A DNA stretch of 64,000 nucleotides from Streptomyces dysideae. GTDB lineage: Bacteria; Actinomycetota; Actinomycetes; Streptomycetales; Streptomycetaceae. The stretch is taken from positions 213,125-277,124 of the forward strand of contig NZ_KQ949081.1 in NCBI RefSeq assembly GCF_001514305.1. The letters run 5' to 3'. This document shows positions 33,855 through 48,900 of the stretch, piece after piece (position 1 is the first letter of the stretch; each line of letters begins with the position of its first letter). The notes under the pieces were generated by a model, which was not told where the DNA came from, made no database searches, and saw nothing but the letters and a program-made list of their open reading frames with translations. The translations under genes were made by a program, and so were the position numbers.

Positions 33855-33896
33855 CTGCCGCTCGCGGTGCGCAGGTTCCAGAAGCTGAGCCGGTGA
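33855..33896 (+). pseudogene. 3' tip of a second ABC permease
   Basis: These 42 bases encode [13 protein letters not shown] and a stop, one residue different from the end of the truncated permease 106 bases upstream. They imply a second homologous permease gene that was lost by recombination, leaving its last 13 codons. Confidence 0.65.
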
Positions 33897-33911
33897 CGTC
33901 AGGATGCTTGA

Positions 33912-35519
<1,608 letters not shown>

Positions 35520-35582
35520 CGGTGTGGTGAGACGGGGCGCCCGGTGTACTCGCCGGGCGCCCCGTCCGGCAGTCGCGGACGC

Positions 35583-36440
35583 TCAGCCCTTGACCGCGGA
35601 GCTGGCGACGCCCTGGACGAACCAGCGCTGGAAGAACGCGAAGACGACCAGCACGGGCAGGACCAGGAGGACACCGAAGGCGAGGATCTGGCCCCAGTCC
35701 GGCGGCAGCTGGGCCTGGAAGACGCTCATCTCCAGCGGCAGCGGTCGCACCGACGGGTCGGAGACCATCAGCACCGGCCACAGGAACGAGCCCCACTGGA
35801 TGAGGAAGGTCAGGATCGCCACGGAGGCGAAGGCCGGCTTCGACATCGGGACGATGATCGCGAAGAAGGTGCGCCAGGGGCCCGCGCCGTCTATGCGGGC
35901 GGCTTCCTCGATGCTGGGTGGGATCGAGCGGAAGAAGGTGTGGAACTGGTAGACCGAGAAGGCGTTGGCGATGAACGGGAGCGCCAGGATGTAGAGGGTG
36001 TTGCGCTGGTCGTTGAACATGTAGAAGAGCGGCACGGCCACCGACTCGAACGGCACCAGCATCAGCAGCAGGACGAGGCTGAAGACGGCGTTGCGGCCGC
36101 GCCACTTCAGCCGTGACAGCCCGTACGCCGCCATGGAGTTGACGAACAGGCCACCGGTGACGACCACGAACGCCACCAGCAGTGAGACGCCCATGAAGCG
36201 CCAGAAGTAGCCGGTGCTGTCGGAGTTGAGGCTGTCCAGGACGGCCGTGTAGTTGTCGAAGGAGAGGTGGGTGGGGAGGAAGCCGGACAGGCCGTTGAGC
36301 ACTTCGTCCGACGGCTTGAGGCTGCCGAGGAACAGGTAGAGGACGGGCAGCGCGAAGATGAACGCCAGCACGGACAGGACGGCGTAGTCGAGGAAGCGGC
36401 GCAGCGGCGTGCGGGTGAGGCCCGGGTTGTTCGTGCTCAT
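35583..36440 (-). CDS. Sugar ABC transporter permease (MalG type)
   Basis: The 285-residue permease has six membrane spans and the EAA loop EEAARIDGAGPWRTFFAIIV, which docks the ATPase. It is the last gene of the LacI-solute-binding-MalF-MalG run, two bases after the MalF-type gene. No ATPase gene is in the cluster; Streptomyces CUT1 importers commonly borrow the shared ATPase MsiK. It is convergent with the cellulase. Confidence 0.93.
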   Translation of the reverse strand: MSTNNPGLTRTPLRRFLDYAVLSVLAFIFALPVLYLFLGSLKPSDEVLNGLSGFLPTHLSFDNYTAVLDSLNSDSTGYFWRFMGVSLLVAFVVVTGGLFVNSMAAYGLSRLKWRGRNAVFSLVLLLMLVPFESVAVPLFYMFNDQRNTLYILALPFIANAFSVYQFHTFFRSIPPSIEEAARIDGAGPWRTFFAIIVPMSKPAFASVAILTFLIQWGSFLWPVLMVSDPSVRPLPLEMSVFQAQLPPDWGQILAFGVLLVLPVLVVFAFFQRWFVQGVASSAVKG

Positions 36441-36442
36441 GG

Positions 36443-37441
36443 TCAGTCCTCGTTGTCGGGCCGGACGACGCGGCGCTGGACGATGGTCAGGGCGACGACG
36501 ATCAGGAAGAAGACGACGGTGATCGCGGCGGCCTGGCCGACGTTGTTCTGGTCGAAGGCGGTCGTGACGGCCTGGTACATCACGGTGCGGGCGGCGTCCT
36601 CGTTCAGGCCGCCGCCGTCGATGAGGACGTAGACCTGGTCGAAGACCCGGAAGGACAGCACCGACGTCAGCATGGCGACGAACACGAGGGTGCCGCGGAT
36701 GCCGGGCAGGGTGACGTTTCGGAACTGCTGCCAGCGGCCGGCGCGGTCGAGGGAGGCGGCCTCGTAGAGCTCGCCCGGGATCTGCTGGAGGCCGGCGAGC
36801 AGGATGACCATCTGGAAGCCGACGCCCTGCCAGATGGACAGCACGATGATCGAGGCCATCGCGGTGGCGGAGTCACCGAGCCAGTCGAAGGCACCCCAGT
36901 TGCCGAAACTCACCGCGTCCAGGGCCGAGTTGAGCATGCCCTGGTCGCTGCGGGCCAGGATGAGCCGCCAGATCACGGCGACCAGCGCCATCGGGAAGAC
37001 GACCGGCATGAAGAAGAGGGACCGGAACACGCCGATCGCCTTGAGCTTGCGGTTGAGCAGGATCGCCAGCCCGAGCGCGAGGCCCGTCTGCACCGGTACG
37101 ACGACCACCGCGAACGTCAGGTTGTTCAGCAGGGCCCGCAGGAACGGCCCGGACAGGTCGGGGTCGGTGAACAGTCGCCGGTACTGCTCCAGGCCGAAGA
37201 AGGTGGGCTCCAGCGGGGAGCCGAGGCGGACGTTGTAGAAGGAGAGGACGACGGCATAGCCGAACGGGATGCCGACGAAGGCGATGAGCCCGACGACGGC
37301 GGGCGCGGACATGAGCAGGCCGTGCAACCAGTCGCGGTTCTTGCGCACGGAGCGCGCCGGGCGCGCGGGTTCGTCGGCGGTCACGGGTGGAGCCTGTTCC
37401 CGGGCGTGGGGCGCGGCGGGCGCCGGTTCGACGGATTTCAC
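36443..37441 (-). CDS. Sugar ABC transporter permease (MalF type)
   Basis: The 332-residue permease has a hydrophilic N-terminal tail of about 40 residues, then six spans and the EAA loop YEAASLDRAGRWQQFRNVTL. It partners the adjacent MalG-type permease, with which it is nearly contiguous. It is a CUT1-family importer of oligosaccharides. The substrate is probably the one cleaved by the divergent GH32-like enzyme. Confidence 0.93.
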   Translation of the reverse strand: MKSVEPAPAAPHAREQAPPVTADEPARPARSVRKNRDWLHGLLMSAPAVVGLIAFVGIPFGYAVVLSFYNVRLGSPLEPTFFGLEQYRRLFTDPDLSGPFLRALLNNLTFAVVVVPVQTGLALGLAILLNRKLKAIGVFRSLFFMPVVFPMALVAVIWRLILARSDQGMLNSALDAVSFGNWGAFDWLGDSATAMASIIVLSIWQGVGFQMVILLAGLQQIPGELYEAASLDRAGRWQQFRNVTLPGIRGTLVFVAMLTSVLSFRVFDQVYVLIDGGGLNEDAARTVMYQAVTTAFDQNNVGQAAAITVVFFLIVVALTIVQRRVVRPDNED

Positions 37442-37506
37442 GGGTGGTCCTGTTCCCGGCGGGGGCGGGCGCCGTGTGCGCGGGGCCCGCCCCTCGACCG
37501 ATGGTC

Positions 37507-38859
37507 CTACGGGATCTGGTAGCCGGCGTTGTCGGAGAAGTCCTGGTCGATGGCGCGGGCGGCCTTGGACAGGGCGTCCTTGGGGTCGGCGCCGCCGTAG
37601 ATCGAGTTGAGGGCCTCGCCGAACTTGGCGGTGATGGTGGGGTATCCGGCGGTCACCGGGCGGGTGACGGCGACGCAGGTCTTGTTGATGTCGCTGTCAC
37701 CGCAGGGCTTGGCGAGCTGGTCGGAGAAGAGCTGGAGCGGTCCGCCCTGCTTGTACAGGGGGCTCGCGGCGAGCGCCGACTTCGTGGCGGGCGGGGCGCC
37801 GTTGGCGGTCGTCATCGCGGTGACGTTGGTGTCGTTGAGGAGGTAGTCCATGAAGGTGCCGGCGGCCTTGGCGTTCTTGCTGTCGGCGCCGATGCCCCAG
37901 GCCCAGGAGCCCTGGCCGGTCTTGGGGCCGTTGCCGAAGTCGGGCAGCGGCAGGACGACGAGGTCGTCACCGAGGGCCTCGCTGTAGGTGGGGTACATCC
38001 AGTGGCCGACCCAGCTCAGGGCGACGCGGCCCTTGGCGAAGGCGTTGCCGTCGGTGTTGGGGTCGACGTACGTCTTCCAGGACTGGACGGTCTTCAGCGC
38101 GGAGACCGCGGCCGGGGTGTCGAGGGCGCCCTCCGCCTTGCCGCCCTTGAGCAGGGAGCCGCCGGCCGACCAGACGACGGGGGCGAAGCCGTAGGTGCCC
38201 CACTCGGTGGCGAAGCCGTTGTTCTCCTGGACGTCGAGGGTCTTGCCGTCTGAGTCCTTGCCCTTGAGCGCCTTGAGCGCGGCCGTGAACTCCTCGGCCG
38301 TCCAGGCGTCGTCCACGCTCGTCGGGTACTTGACCCCGGCCGCGTCCAGCAGCTTCTTGTTGCCGTAGATCCCGAGACCCGAGTCGTACATGCCCAGGCC
38401 GTAGTGCTTGCCGCCGATCTCGCCCTGCGACTTGCTCGCGTCGGTGGCGTTGCCCATCGTCTTGACGGAGACGTAGTCGTCGATCGGCGCGAGCTTCTTG
38501 TTGTAGACGAAGTTCGCCATCGTCGGGCCGTCGAACTCCATCACGTCCGGCAGTTCGGAGGCGTTGGTGGCGGTGATGGTCTTGGTGTAGTCGTTGCCGG
38601 GTATCAGCTTCAGCTCGACCTTGATGTCGCTCTGCGAGGAGTTGAAGGACTTCACCGCGGCCTGCACCGCGGCGTCCTCGCTCTTCTGGCCCTGGTGGGC
38701 CCAGACGCTGATGGTGCCCTTGCCGCTGCCCTCCTCCGCGGAGGTATCGGTGGTGCCGCCCCCACCACAGGCGGCCAGTGTGGCAAGGGGCAGGGCGAGC
38801 GCCAGGCCCGTAGCGGCTGTCCGGCGGGTGCGGCGGTACTTTCTGCTGGTCGAGCTCAT
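37507..38859 (-). CDS. Sugar-binding lipoprotein of the ABC importer
   Basis: The 450-residue protein has a lipobox (LPLATLAACGG, lipidated cysteine near residue 31), so it is anchored outside. The fold is that of cluster B extracellular solute-binding proteins: GTISVWAHQGQKSEDAAVQA at the start of the mature part, then ELPDVMEFDGPTMANF and VALSWVGHWM. It delivers the sugar to the two permeases encoded downstream. It follows the lacI gene in the same direction. Confidence 0.92.
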   Translation of the reverse strand: MSSTSRKYRRTRRTAATGLALALPLATLAACGGGGTTDTSAEEGSGKGTISVWAHQGQKSEDAAVQAAVKSFNSSQSDIKVELKLIPGNDYTKTITATNASELPDVMEFDGPTMANFVYNKKLAPIDDYVSVKTMGNATDASKSQGEIGGKHYGLGMYDSGLGIYGNKKLLDAAGVKYPTSVDDAWTAEEFTAALKALKGKDSDGKTLDVQENNGFATEWGTYGFAPVVWSAGGSLLKGGKAEGALDTPAAVSALKTVQSWKTYVDPNTDGNAFAKGRVALSWVGHWMYPTYSEALGDDLVVLPLPDFGNGPKTGQGSWAWGIGADSKNAKAAGTFMDYLLNDTNVTAMTTANGAPPATKSALAASPLYKQGGPLQLFSDQLAKPCGDSDINKTCVAVTRPVTAGYPTITAKFGEALNSIYGGADPKDALSKAARAIDQDFSDNAGYQIP

Positions 38860-38953
38860 GGTCTGTGCCTCCGTGCTGTGGCGAGGGTTCGAGGTGCGGC
38901 GGTGCTTCCGGGGCGGGGGGTGTGGGGGTGTGGGGCTCAGAGGGGGCGGGGGG

Positions 38954-39013
38954 TTACCGCGGTCCGCGTGGGTGGGGCTGAAGGGGGTGGGCGGTTACTG
39001 CGGTCCGCGTGGG
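38954..39013. repeat. 41-bp-spaced duplication of the lacI 3' end
   Basis: TTACCGCGGTCCGCGTGGG at 38954 repeats TTACTGCGGTCCGCGTGGG at 38995, the lacI stop region, with one mismatch, and the flanking G-rich bases also repeat. It is a short tandem duplication just downstream of lacI. Confidence 0.7.
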
Positions 39014-40014
39014 CTGGGTGGGGCGGTGGTCTCGCGCAGGACGAGGCGGATGGGCATCCGTACCTGACCCGGCGGCTCGGCACCGAGTTCGTCCAGTTGC
39101 CGCAGCAGCAGCCGGGCGGCTTCGGCACCCTGGTCGGCGACCGGCTGGGCGACGGTGGTCAGGCCGACGACGTCGGCGAGTTCGTGGTCGTCGAAGCCGA
39201 TGACGGACACGTCCTCCGGCACCCGCAGCCGATGGCGGCGCAGGGCGCGCAGGGCGCCCATCGCCATCTCGTCGGACTGCGCGAACACGGCGGTCGGCGG
39301 CCGGGAGACGGCCAGCAGCTCGGTCATCGCCCGCTCACCGCCCTCGACGGTGTAGTCGCCGTCCGCCTCCAGCGCCGGATCGTGGGCGATCCCGGCATCG
39401 GCCAGGACGTCCAGATAGGCGTTGCGGCGGTCGATGGGGGTGGTCCAGTGCAGCGGCCCGCTGGACCCGCTGATCATGCCGATGCGGCGGTGGCCGAGGT
39501 TCACCAGATGCCGTACGGCGTTCTCGGTGCCGGCCCGGTCGTCGATGCCGACGACGGTGAAGCCGGGCCGGGCGCCGCCGACCGTGGTGGCCAGCGGCAC
39601 TCCCAGTGAGCGCAGCGCGGCCGACTCCTCCTCCTCGGGGATGAGGAGCGTCAGCACCGCGTCCACTCGCTTGCGGACCGGCAGCCTGGTGAAGAAACGC
39701 TTGCGGGTCTCCGGGGAGCCCAGGTTGTACAGCAGTACGTCGTACCCGGCGGCGCTGAAGACCTGCTCCGCGGCGTCCAGCACGGTGCCGAAGAACCAGC
39801 GGCCCACGTACGGGACCAGCACGCCGATGGTGAACGTACGGCCGCTTGCCAGGCTGGAGGCGGAACGGGAGGCGGTGTAGCCGAGCTGGGCGGCGACGGC
39901 CTTGATCTGGTCCCGCACCTCGTCGGACACGCCCGGCCGGCCACGCAGGGCGCGGGACACGGTGGACGCGGAGACTCCGGCGGCACGGGCGACGTCGTTG
40001 ATGCTGGCCGTCAC
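38995..40014 (-). CDS. LacI-family repressor of the sugar cluster
   Basis: The 339-residue protein has an N-terminal HTH (INDVARAAGVSASTVSRALR) with the hinge helix SRSASSLASGRTFTIGVLVP, then a periplasmic-binding-protein-type sensor domain. It is the first gene of the minus-strand unit that continues into the solute-binding protein and permeases. It is divergent from the GH32-like gene, so the operator at 40089 can control both. The effector is probably the imported sugar. Confidence 0.92.
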   Translation of the reverse strand: MTASINDVARAAGVSASTVSRALRGRPGVSDEVRDQIKAVAAQLGYTASRSASSLASGRTFTIGVLVPYVGRWFFGTVLDAAEQVFSAAGYDVLLYNLGSPETRKRFFTRLPVRKRVDAVLTLLIPEEEESAALRSLGVPLATTVGGARPGFTVVGIDDRAGTENAVRHLVNLGHRRIGMISGSSGPLHWTTPIDRRNAYLDVLADAGIAHDPALEADGDYTVEGGERAMTELLAVSRPPTAVFAQSDEMAMGALRALRRHRLRVPEDVSVIGFDDHELADVVGLTTVAQPVADQGAEAARLLLRQLDELGAEPPGQVRMPIRLVLRETTAPPSPRGPQ

Positions 40015-40088
40015 GGCGCAGTTCCTCCCTTGGTTTCACGTCGGTGTGATCTGTGGGTGACGTGACCGTAAACCTGGCCGCCTTGTTG

Positions 40089-40102
40089 CGCAAGCGTTTG
40101 CG
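40089..40102. promoter_or_regulatory. Putative LacI operator
   Basis: CGCAAGCGTTTGCG is a LacI-type dyad (arms CGCAA/TTGCG) in the lacI-GH32 divergent region. A weaker dyad, GATTTCAAA with TTTTGAATC, lies at 40121-40147. Confidence 0.65.
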
Positions 40103-40174
40103 TTCAGATTTACTTGGGCCGATTTCAAAGAGAGTCCGTTTTGAATCGATGGTCAGCGCACACGTTTGGGCGCT

Positions 40175-41539
40175 GTGAGCCGACAGGAACTGCTGCGCAT
40201 GCGATACGCCCCGCCCGGCCTTTGCGTGAACGACTTCGCCCTCCTGCGCGACGAGGACGGCACGTATGCGGTGCTGCATCTGCAGGGGCCCTGGACGGCC
40301 GAGTTCGACCACCTGCGGATGGAGACCTCCTTCGGCCGGGCCACCTCCACCGACCTGGTCGACTGGCAGCCGCAGGGCACCGCTTTCGGCGTCGGCCTGC
40401 CCGGCCGCTTCGACCAGCAGGCGGTGTGGACGATGCACCCCGTCCGGCACGGCGAGGGAATGGCGATGTTCTACACGGGTGTCTCCGGCCTCACACCGGC
40501 CGGCTGGCCGCTCCAGTCCGTCGGGCTGGCGTACTCCGATCGCACGGACGGCACGGGCTGGCGCCGCCACGGGACCGGCCCGGTCGTCGAGGCGGACCCG
40601 CGCTGGTACCGCACCGGTGAACGCATGGGCTGGCGCGACCCGTTCGTCGTACGCGACGACGAGACGGACGGCTGGGTCATGGCGGTCTGCGCGAGCGACG
40701 CCTCCCTGCCCGTCGAGGTCAGCGGCTGCGTCGCCTGGGCCACTTCCGACGACCTGGAGCACTGGACAGTCCAGCCGCCGCTCATCTCCCCTGGCGACGT
40801 CAACGAACTGGAGTGCCCGGTCCTGGAACGCCTCGACGACGGCAGCTGGCTGCTGCTCGGCTCCATCGGCTCCACCCGCGGCTTCGAGGCGTGGACGGCC
40901 CCCCGACTGCGCGGCCCCTGGACCCGCCGCGGCCCTCTCGGACCGACCGGCTCATACGCCCCACGGGTCATCGCCGCCCCCGACGGCTCCCGCGCCGTCC
41001 TGCACACCACGCCCCGCCGGGTCGGCCTCAGCGACACGGGGGAGCGCTGCCGCGGCATGCTGGCCCAGCCCAAGTCGCTTGTGGTGGAGGGCGATTCGGC
41101 TCCTCGCCTGGAATGGTGGTCCGGCCTGGACGCCTGGCTCGACGAGGAGACGGACGGCCCCGCACTGCACGCGGTCGGCGACATCGGGATCACCGGGCCG
41201 GTCGAGATCACCCTGCGCACCGACGCCCCCGGCGGCAACCGTTCCGCCCTCGTCGTGGGCTGCGACGGCAAGAACCTCTGGATCACCGGCCCGGACGGAA
41301 TCCCGCTCGGCGAGACCATCCTGGCCGAACCCGCCACCGCCCTGCGCATCCTCACCATCGGCGAGTACGTCGAGGTCTACGCCGACGGCGTCTTCGCCCT
41401 GACGGCCCTGTGCTACTCCGGGCAGCCCGTCCCGTGGAGGGCCGTCACCGAAGGACGCGAACGCACCATTCCCGTCCGCCCGATCCGGCTGCCCGACCCG
41501 CGCCGCGACGACGTCTCGGCGGTCTGGCCGGGGCCCTGA
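40175..41539 (+). CDS. GH32-like beta-fructosidase
   Basis: The protein has 454 residues from GTG 40175 (TTG 40166 is an alternative; neither has a good ribosome binding site). The three GH32 active-site regions are present in order: PPGLCVNDF near the N-terminus (nucleophile Asp), MGWRDPFVV (RDP) and NELECPVL (EC, acid/base Glu), in a five-bladed propeller followed by a beta-sandwich. No signal peptide, so it should cleave imported fructo-oligosaccharides or sucrose in the cytoplasm. It is divergent from the lacI-importer operon. Confidence 0.82.
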   Translation: MSRQELLRMRYAPPGLCVNDFALLRDEDGTYAVLHLQGPWTAEFDHLRMETSFGRATSTDLVDWQPQGTAFGVGLPGRFDQQAVWTMHPVRHGEGMAMFYTGVSGLTPAGWPLQSVGLAYSDRTDGTGWRRHGTGPVVEADPRWYRTGERMGWRDPFVVRDDETDGWVMAVCASDASLPVEVSGCVAWATSDDLEHWTVQPPLISPGDVNELECPVLERLDDGSWLLLGSIGSTRGFEAWTAPRLRGPWTRRGPLGPTGSYAPRVIAAPDGSRAVLHTTPRRVGLSDTGERCRGMLAQPKSLVVEGDSAPRLEWWSGLDAWLDEETDGPALHAVGDIGITGPVEITLRTDAPGGNRSALVVGCDGKNLWITGPDGIPLGETILAEPATALRILTIGEYVEVYADGVFALTALCYSGQPVPWRAVTEGRERTIPVRPIRLPDPRRDDVSAVWPGP

Positions 41540-41615
41540 GCGACGCGCGGGAGCCCGCTCACGCGACGTGTCCGACGGTCGGCCCTCGAAGTCAGCCGTC
41601 CGTGAAGCACGAAGA

Positions 41616-41643
41616 AGGGCGCCCAGTGTCGACCGGGCGCCCT
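41616..41643. terminator. Bidirectional hairpin between GH32 and serC
   Basis: AGGGCGCCC and GGGCGCCCT form a 9-bp stem around a 10-base loop between the convergent stops at 41539 and 41681. Confidence 0.7.
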
Positions 41644-41680
41644 CATCGTCGTACCGCTCGGAACGGCTGACGGCTGACGG

Positions 41681-45795
<4,115 letters not shown>

Positions 45796-45816
45796 GGGAA
45801 CCGGAGGGAGACGGGC

Positions 45817-46614
45817 ATGAGGGAACCGGAGGGGACGGGCGTGAGGGACGCTGAACCTGGACGCGTGGCCGTCCTCTCCGACATCCACGGCGTACTCCCC
45901 GCCCTGGAAGCGGTACTCGCCGAGCCGGAGGTGGCCGGCGCCGAGCGCATCGTGCTCACCGGCGACATCACGGCGGGACCGCAACCGGCCGAGGTGATCG
46001 ACCTGTTGCGGAAACAGGGCGACCGGGTGCTGTGGGTCGGCGGCAACGCGGACCGGGAACTGGTCGAGTACCGGCGGGGCGAGCGGGACGGGATCCCCGA
46101 CCCCATCGGCCCGTACGCGGCATCCCAACTCGCCGACGAACACGTCGACTTCCTCGCCGCCCTCCCCAAGACGCTCACCCTCACCGTGCCCGGCCTCGGC
46201 GAGGTCTTCTTCTGCCACGCCACGCCCCGCGACGACGAGGAGGTCGTCCTGGTCGACTCCCGTCTCGACCGCTGGACGGAGGTCTTCGCCGGCCTCGACG
46301 ACACCGTCCGCACCGTGGTCTGCGGCCACACCCACATGCCGTACGTCCGCCTCGCCCACGGCCGTCTGGTCGTGAACCCAGGCAGCGTCGGCATGCCGTA
46401 CGGCCGCACCGGCGCCCACTGGTGCCTGCTCGGCCCCGGTGCCGACCTGAGGGTCACGCCGTACGACATCCCGGCGGCGATCACCCGCCTCACGACGGAG
46501 TGCGCCTACCCCGACATCGCCGAATGGGCCGACTACTTCCTCAACTCCCGAGCGACGGACGCGGACGCGCTGACGGCATTCGGACCCCGGGACGGGCGGG
46601 AGGGGGCCTCGTAG
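45817..46614 (+). CDS. Metallophosphoesterase (YfcE/MJ0936-like)
   Basis: The protein has 265 residues (257 if GTG 45841 is used). The calcineurin-like core is complete: VAVLSDIHG (D, H), LTGDITAG (D), VGGNADRE (N), CGHTHMPY (H) and VNPGSVGMPYG. It is a two-metal phosphodiesterase or phosphatase of unknown substrate. Translation may begin at either copy of the upstream repeat. It is translated just after the dehydrogenase, with which it is probably cotranscribed. Confidence 0.88.
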   Translation: MREPEGTGVRDAEPGRVAVLSDIHGVLPALEAVLAEPEVAGAERIVLTGDITAGPQPAEVIDLLRKQGDRVLWVGGNADRELVEYRRGERDGIPDPIGPYAASQLADEHVDFLAALPKTLTLTVPGLGEVFFCHATPRDDEEVVLVDSRLDRWTEVFAGLDDTVRTVVCGHTHMPYVRLAHGRLVVNPGSVGMPYGRTGAHWCLLGPGADLRVTPYDIPAAITRLTTECAYPDIAEWADYFLNSRATDADALTAFGPRDGREGAS

Positions 46615-46698
46615 GGCGAGGAGCGTTTGTAGGGCGACGGGGGCCTCGTACGCTGCTGACGAGCCCAGCCCCTACGCCCCTGCAAGGAGCCCCCGCGC

Positions 46699-47823
46699 AT
46701 GCCCCTCCACCTCCGGCCCATCACCCGCGACGAGCACCTGGCGTTCGTCGCGGCCCGCCCCTCCGCCAGCCATATGCAGCTCCCCTCCTGGGGCGAGGTG
46801 AAGCCCGACTGGCGGGCGGAGAGTCTGGGCTGGTTCGACGAGGAGGGGCGACTGGCCGGCGCGGGGCTGGTGCTCTTCCGTCCGCTGCCGAAGCTGAAGA
46901 AGTACCTCGCCTATCTCCCCGAGGGCCCGCTGATCGACTGGCACGCCCCCGACCTCGGCGAGCGCTGGCTCGAACCGATGCTGGCGTACCTCAGACGGCA
47001 GGGCGCCTTCTCGGTGAAGATGGGCCCGCCCGTCGTCGTACGCCGCTGGAGCCCCGACGCGGTCAAGGCGGCCATCGCCGACCCGGCCGCCCGCCGCCTG
47101 CGCGACGCCGAGGCCACCTCGTACGACCCGCGCGCCTCCGACATCGCCGACCGGCTGCGCCGCGCCGGCTGGCAGCAGACCGAGCCGGGCGGCGAGGACG
47201 GCTTCGCCGCCGGACAGCCCCGCTACGTCTCTCAAGTCCCGTTCGCTGGACGGTCGTTGGACGAAATCCACCGCGGCCTCAACCAGCAGTGGCGGCGCAA
47301 CATCAAGAAGGCCGACAAGGCTGGCGTGAAGGTGGTCCGCGGCGGCCACGACGATCTGCCCGCCTTCCACGACCTCTACGCCGAGACCGCCGAGCGCGAC
47401 CGTTTCGTCCCGCGCCCGCTGCTCTACTTCCAGCGCATGTGGACCGCGCTCACCGCCGAACACCCCGACCGCATGCGGCTCTACCTCGCCCACCACGAGG
47501 GCGACGTCCTCGCCGCGGCAACCATGATCACCGTCGGCGACCACGTCTGGTACTCCTACGGCGCCTCCACCAGCCGCAAGCGCGAGGTCCAGCCCAGCAA
47601 TGCCATGCAGTGGCGCATGATGGCCGACGCCCATGAACTCGGCGCCTCCGTCTACGACTTCCGCGGCATCACCGACACCCTGGAGGAGTCCAACCACCTG
47701 CTGGGGCTGCTGCGGTTCAAGGTGGGCGCGGGCGGCGAGGCCGTCGAGTACCTCGGGGAGTGGGACTTCCCGCTCAACCGGCTGCTGCACAAGGCGCTGG
47801 AGCTGTACATGGCGCGGCGCTAG
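46699..47823 (+). CDS. femX: FemX-type aminoacyltransferase (peptidoglycan bridge)
   Basis: This 374-residue FemABX protein has two GNAT-like domains. Features are PSASHMQLPSWGEVK, GPLIDWHAPDLGERW, the helical pair LNQQWRRNIKKADKAGVKV and the C-terminal VYDFRGITDTLEESNHLLGL typical of FemX. It adds the first glycine to the interpeptide bridge of lipid II (Streptomyces has a glycine bridge), using charged tRNA. AAGGAG precedes ATG 46699. Confidence 0.88.
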   Translation: MPLHLRPITRDEHLAFVAARPSASHMQLPSWGEVKPDWRAESLGWFDEEGRLAGAGLVLFRPLPKLKKYLAYLPEGPLIDWHAPDLGERWLEPMLAYLRRQGAFSVKMGPPVVVRRWSPDAVKAAIADPAARRLRDAEATSYDPRASDIADRLRRAGWQQTEPGGEDGFAAGQPRYVSQVPFAGRSLDEIHRGLNQQWRRNIKKADKAGVKVVRGGHDDLPAFHDLYAETAERDRFVPRPLLYFQRMWTALTAEHPDRMRLYLAHHEGDVLAAATMITVGDHVWYSYGASTSRKREVQPSNAMQWRMMADAHELGASVYDFRGITDTLEESNHLLGLLRFKVGAGGEAVEYLGEWDFPLNRLLHKALELYMARR

Positions 47824-47835
47824 TCCATCAGCCGA

Positions 47836-47892
47836 GACAGGTGTAAATCGGCTTCACACACCTGTCGAAGTCCACTAGCCTGGACCGGCTAG
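47836..47892 (+). other. Two hairpins between femX and the EamA gene
   Basis: GACAGGTGT pairs with ACACCTGTC (47836-47844 and 47858-47866). CTAGCC-TGGACC-GGCTAG is a second hairpin at 47875-47892. The first probably ends femX transcription. The second lies 46 bases before the exporter start and could be regulatory. Confidence 0.45.
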
Positions 47893-47937
47893 TACGCCGT
47901 GATGTACGAGATCTGAGTCGACCCCTTTGGAAGCCCA

Positions 47938-48900
47938 GTGACCACCCCCAGCGCCGCCACCCCGCCCTCACCGACCCCGGCCGCCCCCGCAGCGGACCAC
48001 ACCCCGGTGCCGTCCGGCACCCCGCACCGCCGGGGCTCCCTCGGCCCCGTCGGCCTGGTGCTCGCGGGCGGTATCTCGGTGCAGTTCGGCGGTGCGCTCG
48101 CCGTGGCGCTGATACCGCGGGCCGGTGCCGTCGGCGTGGTGACGCTGCGGCTGCTGGCGGCGGCGCTCGTGCTGCTGCTGATCTGCCGGCCCCGGCTGCG
48201 CGGCCACTCCCGCACCGACTGGGGCACGGTCGTCGTCTTCGGCATCACCCTGGCCGCGATGAACGGCCTCTTCTACCAGTCGGTCGCCCGCATCCCCCTC
48301 GGTCCCGCGGTCACCCTGGAAGTGCTCGGCCCGCTCGCGCTCTCGGTCCTCACCTCCCGCCGCGCGATCAACGCCGTATGGGCCGGACTCGCCCTGGCCG
48401 GCGTCTTCCTCCTCGGCGGGGGCGGCTTCGGCGCCCTCGACCCCATAGGCGTCGCCTACGCCCTGGCCGCCGGCGCCATGTGGGCGGCGTACATCATCTT
48501 CAGCGCCCGTACGGGACGCCGCTTCCCCCAGGCCGACGGCCTCGCCCTCGCCATGGTGGTCGCGGCGCTGCTGATGCTGCCGCTCGGCGTCATCGAGTCG
48601 GGCGCGAAGCTGACGGATCCGGTGACGATCGCGCTGGGCTCGGCCGTCGCGATCCTCTCCTCGGTCCTCCCCTACACCGTCGAACTCCTCGCCCTGCGCC
48701 GCCTCCCCGCCGCCACCTTCGCGATCCTCATGAGCCTGGAACCGGCGGTCGCCGCGACGGCCGGCTTCCTCGTCCTCCACCAGGCCCTGTCCGCGGTGGA
48801 GGCACTGGCGATCGCCCTGGTCATCGCGGCGAGCATGGGGGCGGTGCGCACACAGGTGGGGCGGGGGAAGGCGAAGCGGGTGGAGGGCGATGCGGCCTAG
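47938..48900 (+). CDS. EamA/RhtA-like exporter
   Basis: The 320-residue protein has ten hydrophobic segments in two EamA repeats. AGAVGVVTLRLLAAALVLLL and GMT-like NGLFYQSVARIPLGPAVTLE with LGPLALSVLTSRR follow RhtA, the threonine/homoserine exporter, so amino-acid export is a fair guess. GTG 47938 has GGAAG upstream. The 3' end overlaps the convergent methyltransferase by four bases. Confidence 0.85.
   Translation: MTTPSAATPPSPTPAAPAADHTPVPSGTPHRRGSLGPVGLVLAGGISVQFGGALAVALIPRAGAVGVVTLRLLAAALVLLLICRPRLRGHSRTDWGTVVVFGITLAAMNGLFYQSVARIPLGPAVTLEVLGPLALSVLTSRRAINAVWAGLALAGVFLLGGGGFGALDPIGVAYALAAGAMWAAYIIFSARTGRRFPQADGLALAMVVAALLMLPLGVIESGAKLTDPVTIALGSAVAILSSVLPYTVELLALRRLPAATFAILMSLEPAVAATAGFLVLHQALSAVEALAIALVIAASMGAVRTQVGRGKAKRVEGDAA

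Noticed and set aside
35583..38859. The sugar importer as the cellobiose transporter CebEFG
   Set aside because: No CebR box lies upstream of it, it has its own LacI gene and dyad, and it is divergent from a GH32-like rather than a beta-glucosidase gene.
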